This document shows, piece by piece, positions 6,724 through 8,359 of a stretch of 8,359 nucleotides of DNA. The first letter of the stretch is position 1. Every line of letters begins with the position of its first letter. The notes under the pieces are model-generated. The model had not been told where the DNA came from, searched no databases, and worked only from the letters and a program-made list of their open reading frames with translations. The translations under genes were made by a program, and so were the position numbers. The stretch covers positions 1 through 8,359 of the forward strand of contig JALWNS010000009.1 in assembly GCA_027083655.1 (NCBI GenBank). Direction: 5' to 3'. The DNA is from Bacteroidales bacterium. GTDB taxonomy: Bacteria > Bacteroidota > Bacteroidia > Bacteroidales > S143-33.

Positions 6724-7917
6724 TCATTTAAGAGCATAAGCAATCAACACTCCCAAATAATTACCGATCGCATATCCCAGAATACCAATAATAAGACCTG
6801 AGATGATGATATAACGGTTTTTGAGGGCAGCGGCTATCACAGGAACAAATGGAGGGGACATGGTAAAAGCTGTAGTTATTACTATTGTTGAGTCCACGTC
6901 TACACGGAATATTGCAGACAAGAGCACGTGTATGAAGAAGCTAACAAATATTGCCCATGCTACATAATAGAATACATCTACTGATCCGTGAATCAATTTG
7001 CTAAATTGTCCTAGCGTTGCCACTGATAATGAGAATATTAGGATGAGATACATACCTGCCTGAAAAGTGTTCTTCAGATTTCTTACCTGCGGGAAAAGAG
7101 AGGCAATGATAGACAAAGTTGTTATGCTAAGAATAACGACTGGTTCGAAGTAATTCTGAGGTACTAGTTTCCCTATACCAAAGCTCACAGCAACAATAGC
7201 TATGGTCAGCAGTCCTGCATATAGTAAATGAGGGTAATATTTATAATTCTTTGCAATCCGTGCGAAAGCTTTCGGAGAATCATCATATAGCTCTAAATGC
7301 TTTTTGTGTTGTGAAAGCATTTCATCCGAAGTTGTATTGTCGTCCCCGTCTCCATTATTCTCTATTTTAGGAAAAGGAGGTAAAATATGTAATAAAACTT
7401 TTTGTGCTATGGTAAGGAAGAACAAAATCATTATAATGCTGATAAATGTGTCTGCAGTATGCGTAAGTATATATAACTCAGGGTCAACATTTAATGCGGT
7501 TTTAAGTGCCGCTAAATTTGGTGTCCCCCCAGTATAGACACCTACAAGCATACCAGCTAATTTCCACCCTTCTGGTATGTGTTTACCAAAGAGATAATAT
7601 CCACTAACTATGGCCACAATAACCCCAATTAGTGCAAACAAAGTAGACAGGAGGGAGTGACCTGCTATGATTTTGAACTTTTTGATATCCAAAGAGAAGA
7701 GTAGGAAAGGTATTGCAAGAGGTATGGAGGCTGTAGCAATTGTTTTAGGTATCTCCAATTGACTCTCACTCAACATATTGGTGTTGCCAATCAAAAGTCC
7801 TACTGCATAAGCAAGTATGATAGGACCAATCTTAGCCAGTATTTTTACTTTGTATGCCGCGTATAGTATAACAGCTGGAAACAGCAAGAAAAAAACAATC
7901 CATAAAACTGTTGACAT
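6724..7917 (-). CDS. DUF819 family membrane protein (putative permease, YjcL-like)
   Basis: Inner-membrane protein of 397 residues with about ten to twelve hydrophobic helices in two halves. The halves are separated by a hydrophilic, acidic-then-basic loop at about 183-225 (ENNGDGDDNTTSDE followed by KKH). GVYTGGTPNLAAL at 126-138 is the recognisable family signature. The corresponding segment of the second half, MSPPFVPVIAAAL at 353-365, is similar to but looser than the usual glycine-proline motif. These paired half-helix motifs resemble those of two-fold inverted-repeat secondary transporters, so transport of a small solute is likely, but no substrate is established. The ATG at 7917 gives a hydrophobic first helix. 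It begins 11 bp after the small membrane-anchored protein on the same strand, so the two probably form an operon. Two TGA stops in a row end the frame (6724-6726 and 6721-6723). Confidence 0.88.
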   Translation of the reverse strand: MSTVLWIVFFLLFPAVILYAAYKVKILAKIGPIILAYAVGLLIGNTNMLSESQLEIPKTIATASIPLAIPFLLFSLDIKKFKIIAGHSLLSTLFALIGVIVAIVSGYYLFGKHIPEGWKLAGMLVGVYTGGTPNLAALKTALNVDPELYILTHTADTFISIIMILFFLTIAQKVLLHILPPFPKIENNGDGDDNTTSDEMLSQHKKHLELYDDSPKAFARIAKNYKYYPHLLYAGLLTIAIVAVSFGIGKLVPQNYFEPVVILSITTLSIIASLFPQVRNLKNTFQAGMYLILIFSLSVATLGQFSKLIHGSVDVFYYVAWAIFVSFFIHVLLSAIFRVDVDSTIVITTAFTMSPPFVPVIAAALKNRYIIISGLIIGILGYAIGNYLGVLIAYALK

Positions 7918-7928
7918 AATTCGTTTTT

Positions 7929-8336
7929 TTAATATATGTTATTGTGTTTTAAATCAAATGTAAAATCTTCCCATAGATATAAAGCATCTTCCTTCCTGAG
8001 CTTGGATAAAATTTCTTTTTTGTGCTTGGATGCAGTGTTAATTATGATTTTGATTAAATCAGATTTGTTCATATGCGAGAGCTCTTGGGATGTATACCTT
8101 TGCGTTATATCGTTGTATATAGGTGTGACAATGATATAACATATAAGGCTATCGTCTCTATCATATAATAATCCGCAATAGTTGTCTTTAAATTTTTCTA
8201 AATAACCAATGGTTTGGTGAGTTTTGGGTGTATTTATGTTAAATCCACCAGGATTATCATGTACTAAAAAATATGCAATAACGGCTAAAATTATTATCAT
8301 AGCCACCCAAACTAGTATTCTACGGAATATAAACAT
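7929..8336 (-). CDS. small membrane-anchored protein of unknown function (5' end uncertain)
   Basis: I do not recognise this protein of 135 residues. From the ATG at 8336 it has a basic start (MFIFRR), one hydrophobic helix at about 7-25, and a soluble part of about 110 residues with two cysteines (54 and 66), predicted to lie outside the cytoplasmic membrane. The cysteines could form a disulfide. No lipobox is seen. The C-terminal half is rich in lysine and predicted helical. In-frame codons upstream of the ATG to the window edge contain no stop and read as hydrophobic residues, so the true start could be earlier and the gene partial. Its stop is 11 bp before the DUF819 start, suggesting co-transcription; a link to transport is inference only. 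Confidence 0.65.
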   Translation of the reverse strand: MFIFRRILVWVAMIIILAVIAYFLVHDNPGGFNINTPKTHQTIGYLEKFKDNYCGLLYDRDDSLICYIIVTPIYNDITQRYTSQELSHMNKSDLIKIIINTASKHKKEILSKLRKEDALYLWEDFTFDLKHNNIY

Positions 8337-8359
8337 TGCAATAAAAACTGCTATTATCG

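Overview
The window looks like an ordinary chromosomal segment of an AT-rich member of the Bacteroidota, probably Bacteroidales-like. Three things suggest this. Upstream regions carry matches to the Bacteroidota -7 box TAnnTTTG rather than sigma70 boxes, start codons lack Shine-Dalgarno sequences and sit behind A/T-rich leaders, and the gene set fits (AddA-like helicase-nuclease, fused Nnr, an RtcB with a GCRM motif, a DUF819 permease). No phage, plasmid, CRISPR, rRNA or tRNA gene was seen. The assignment rests on sequence style and protein families, not on a database search.

Layout: (1) 1-1490, plus strand, the 3' part of an AddA/RecB-type helicase-nuclease whose beginning lies before the window. 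(2) 1542-3077, plus, the bifunctional NAD(P)H-hydrate repair enzyme Nnr. (3) 3079-3717, minus, endonuclease III (Nth), convergent with nnr with one base between the stop codons. (4) 3718-3845, a divergent promoter region. (5) 3846-4562 and 4581-5216, plus, a metallo-beta-lactamase-fold hydrolase of the dihydropterin-phosphate-synthase-like type followed by an unrecognised five-helix membrane protein, probably one operon. (6) 5217-5442, the longest gene-free stretch (226 bp), between convergent genes, holding a 113-bp unit bounded by an 11-bp perfect inverted repeat. (7) 5443-6669, minus, RtcB RNA ligase with its own promoter. (8) 6724-7917 and 7929-8336, minus, a DUF819 membrane protein preceded by a small membrane-anchored protein of unknown function whose 5' end may lie beyond the window.

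Functionally the window is mostly maintenance: DNA break processing (AddA), oxidised-base excision (Nth), repair of damaged nicotinamide cofactors (Nnr) and RNA end repair or ligation (RtcB). These genes have different orientations and separate promoters, so I see no evidence that they form one system. Two items are unexplained by ordinary gene annotation: a GC-rich perfect hairpin inside nth over the codons for the iron-sulfur cluster region, and the inverted-repeat unit at 5297-5409, which may be a small non-autonomous transposable element. I do not see a convincing new defence or metabolic system.
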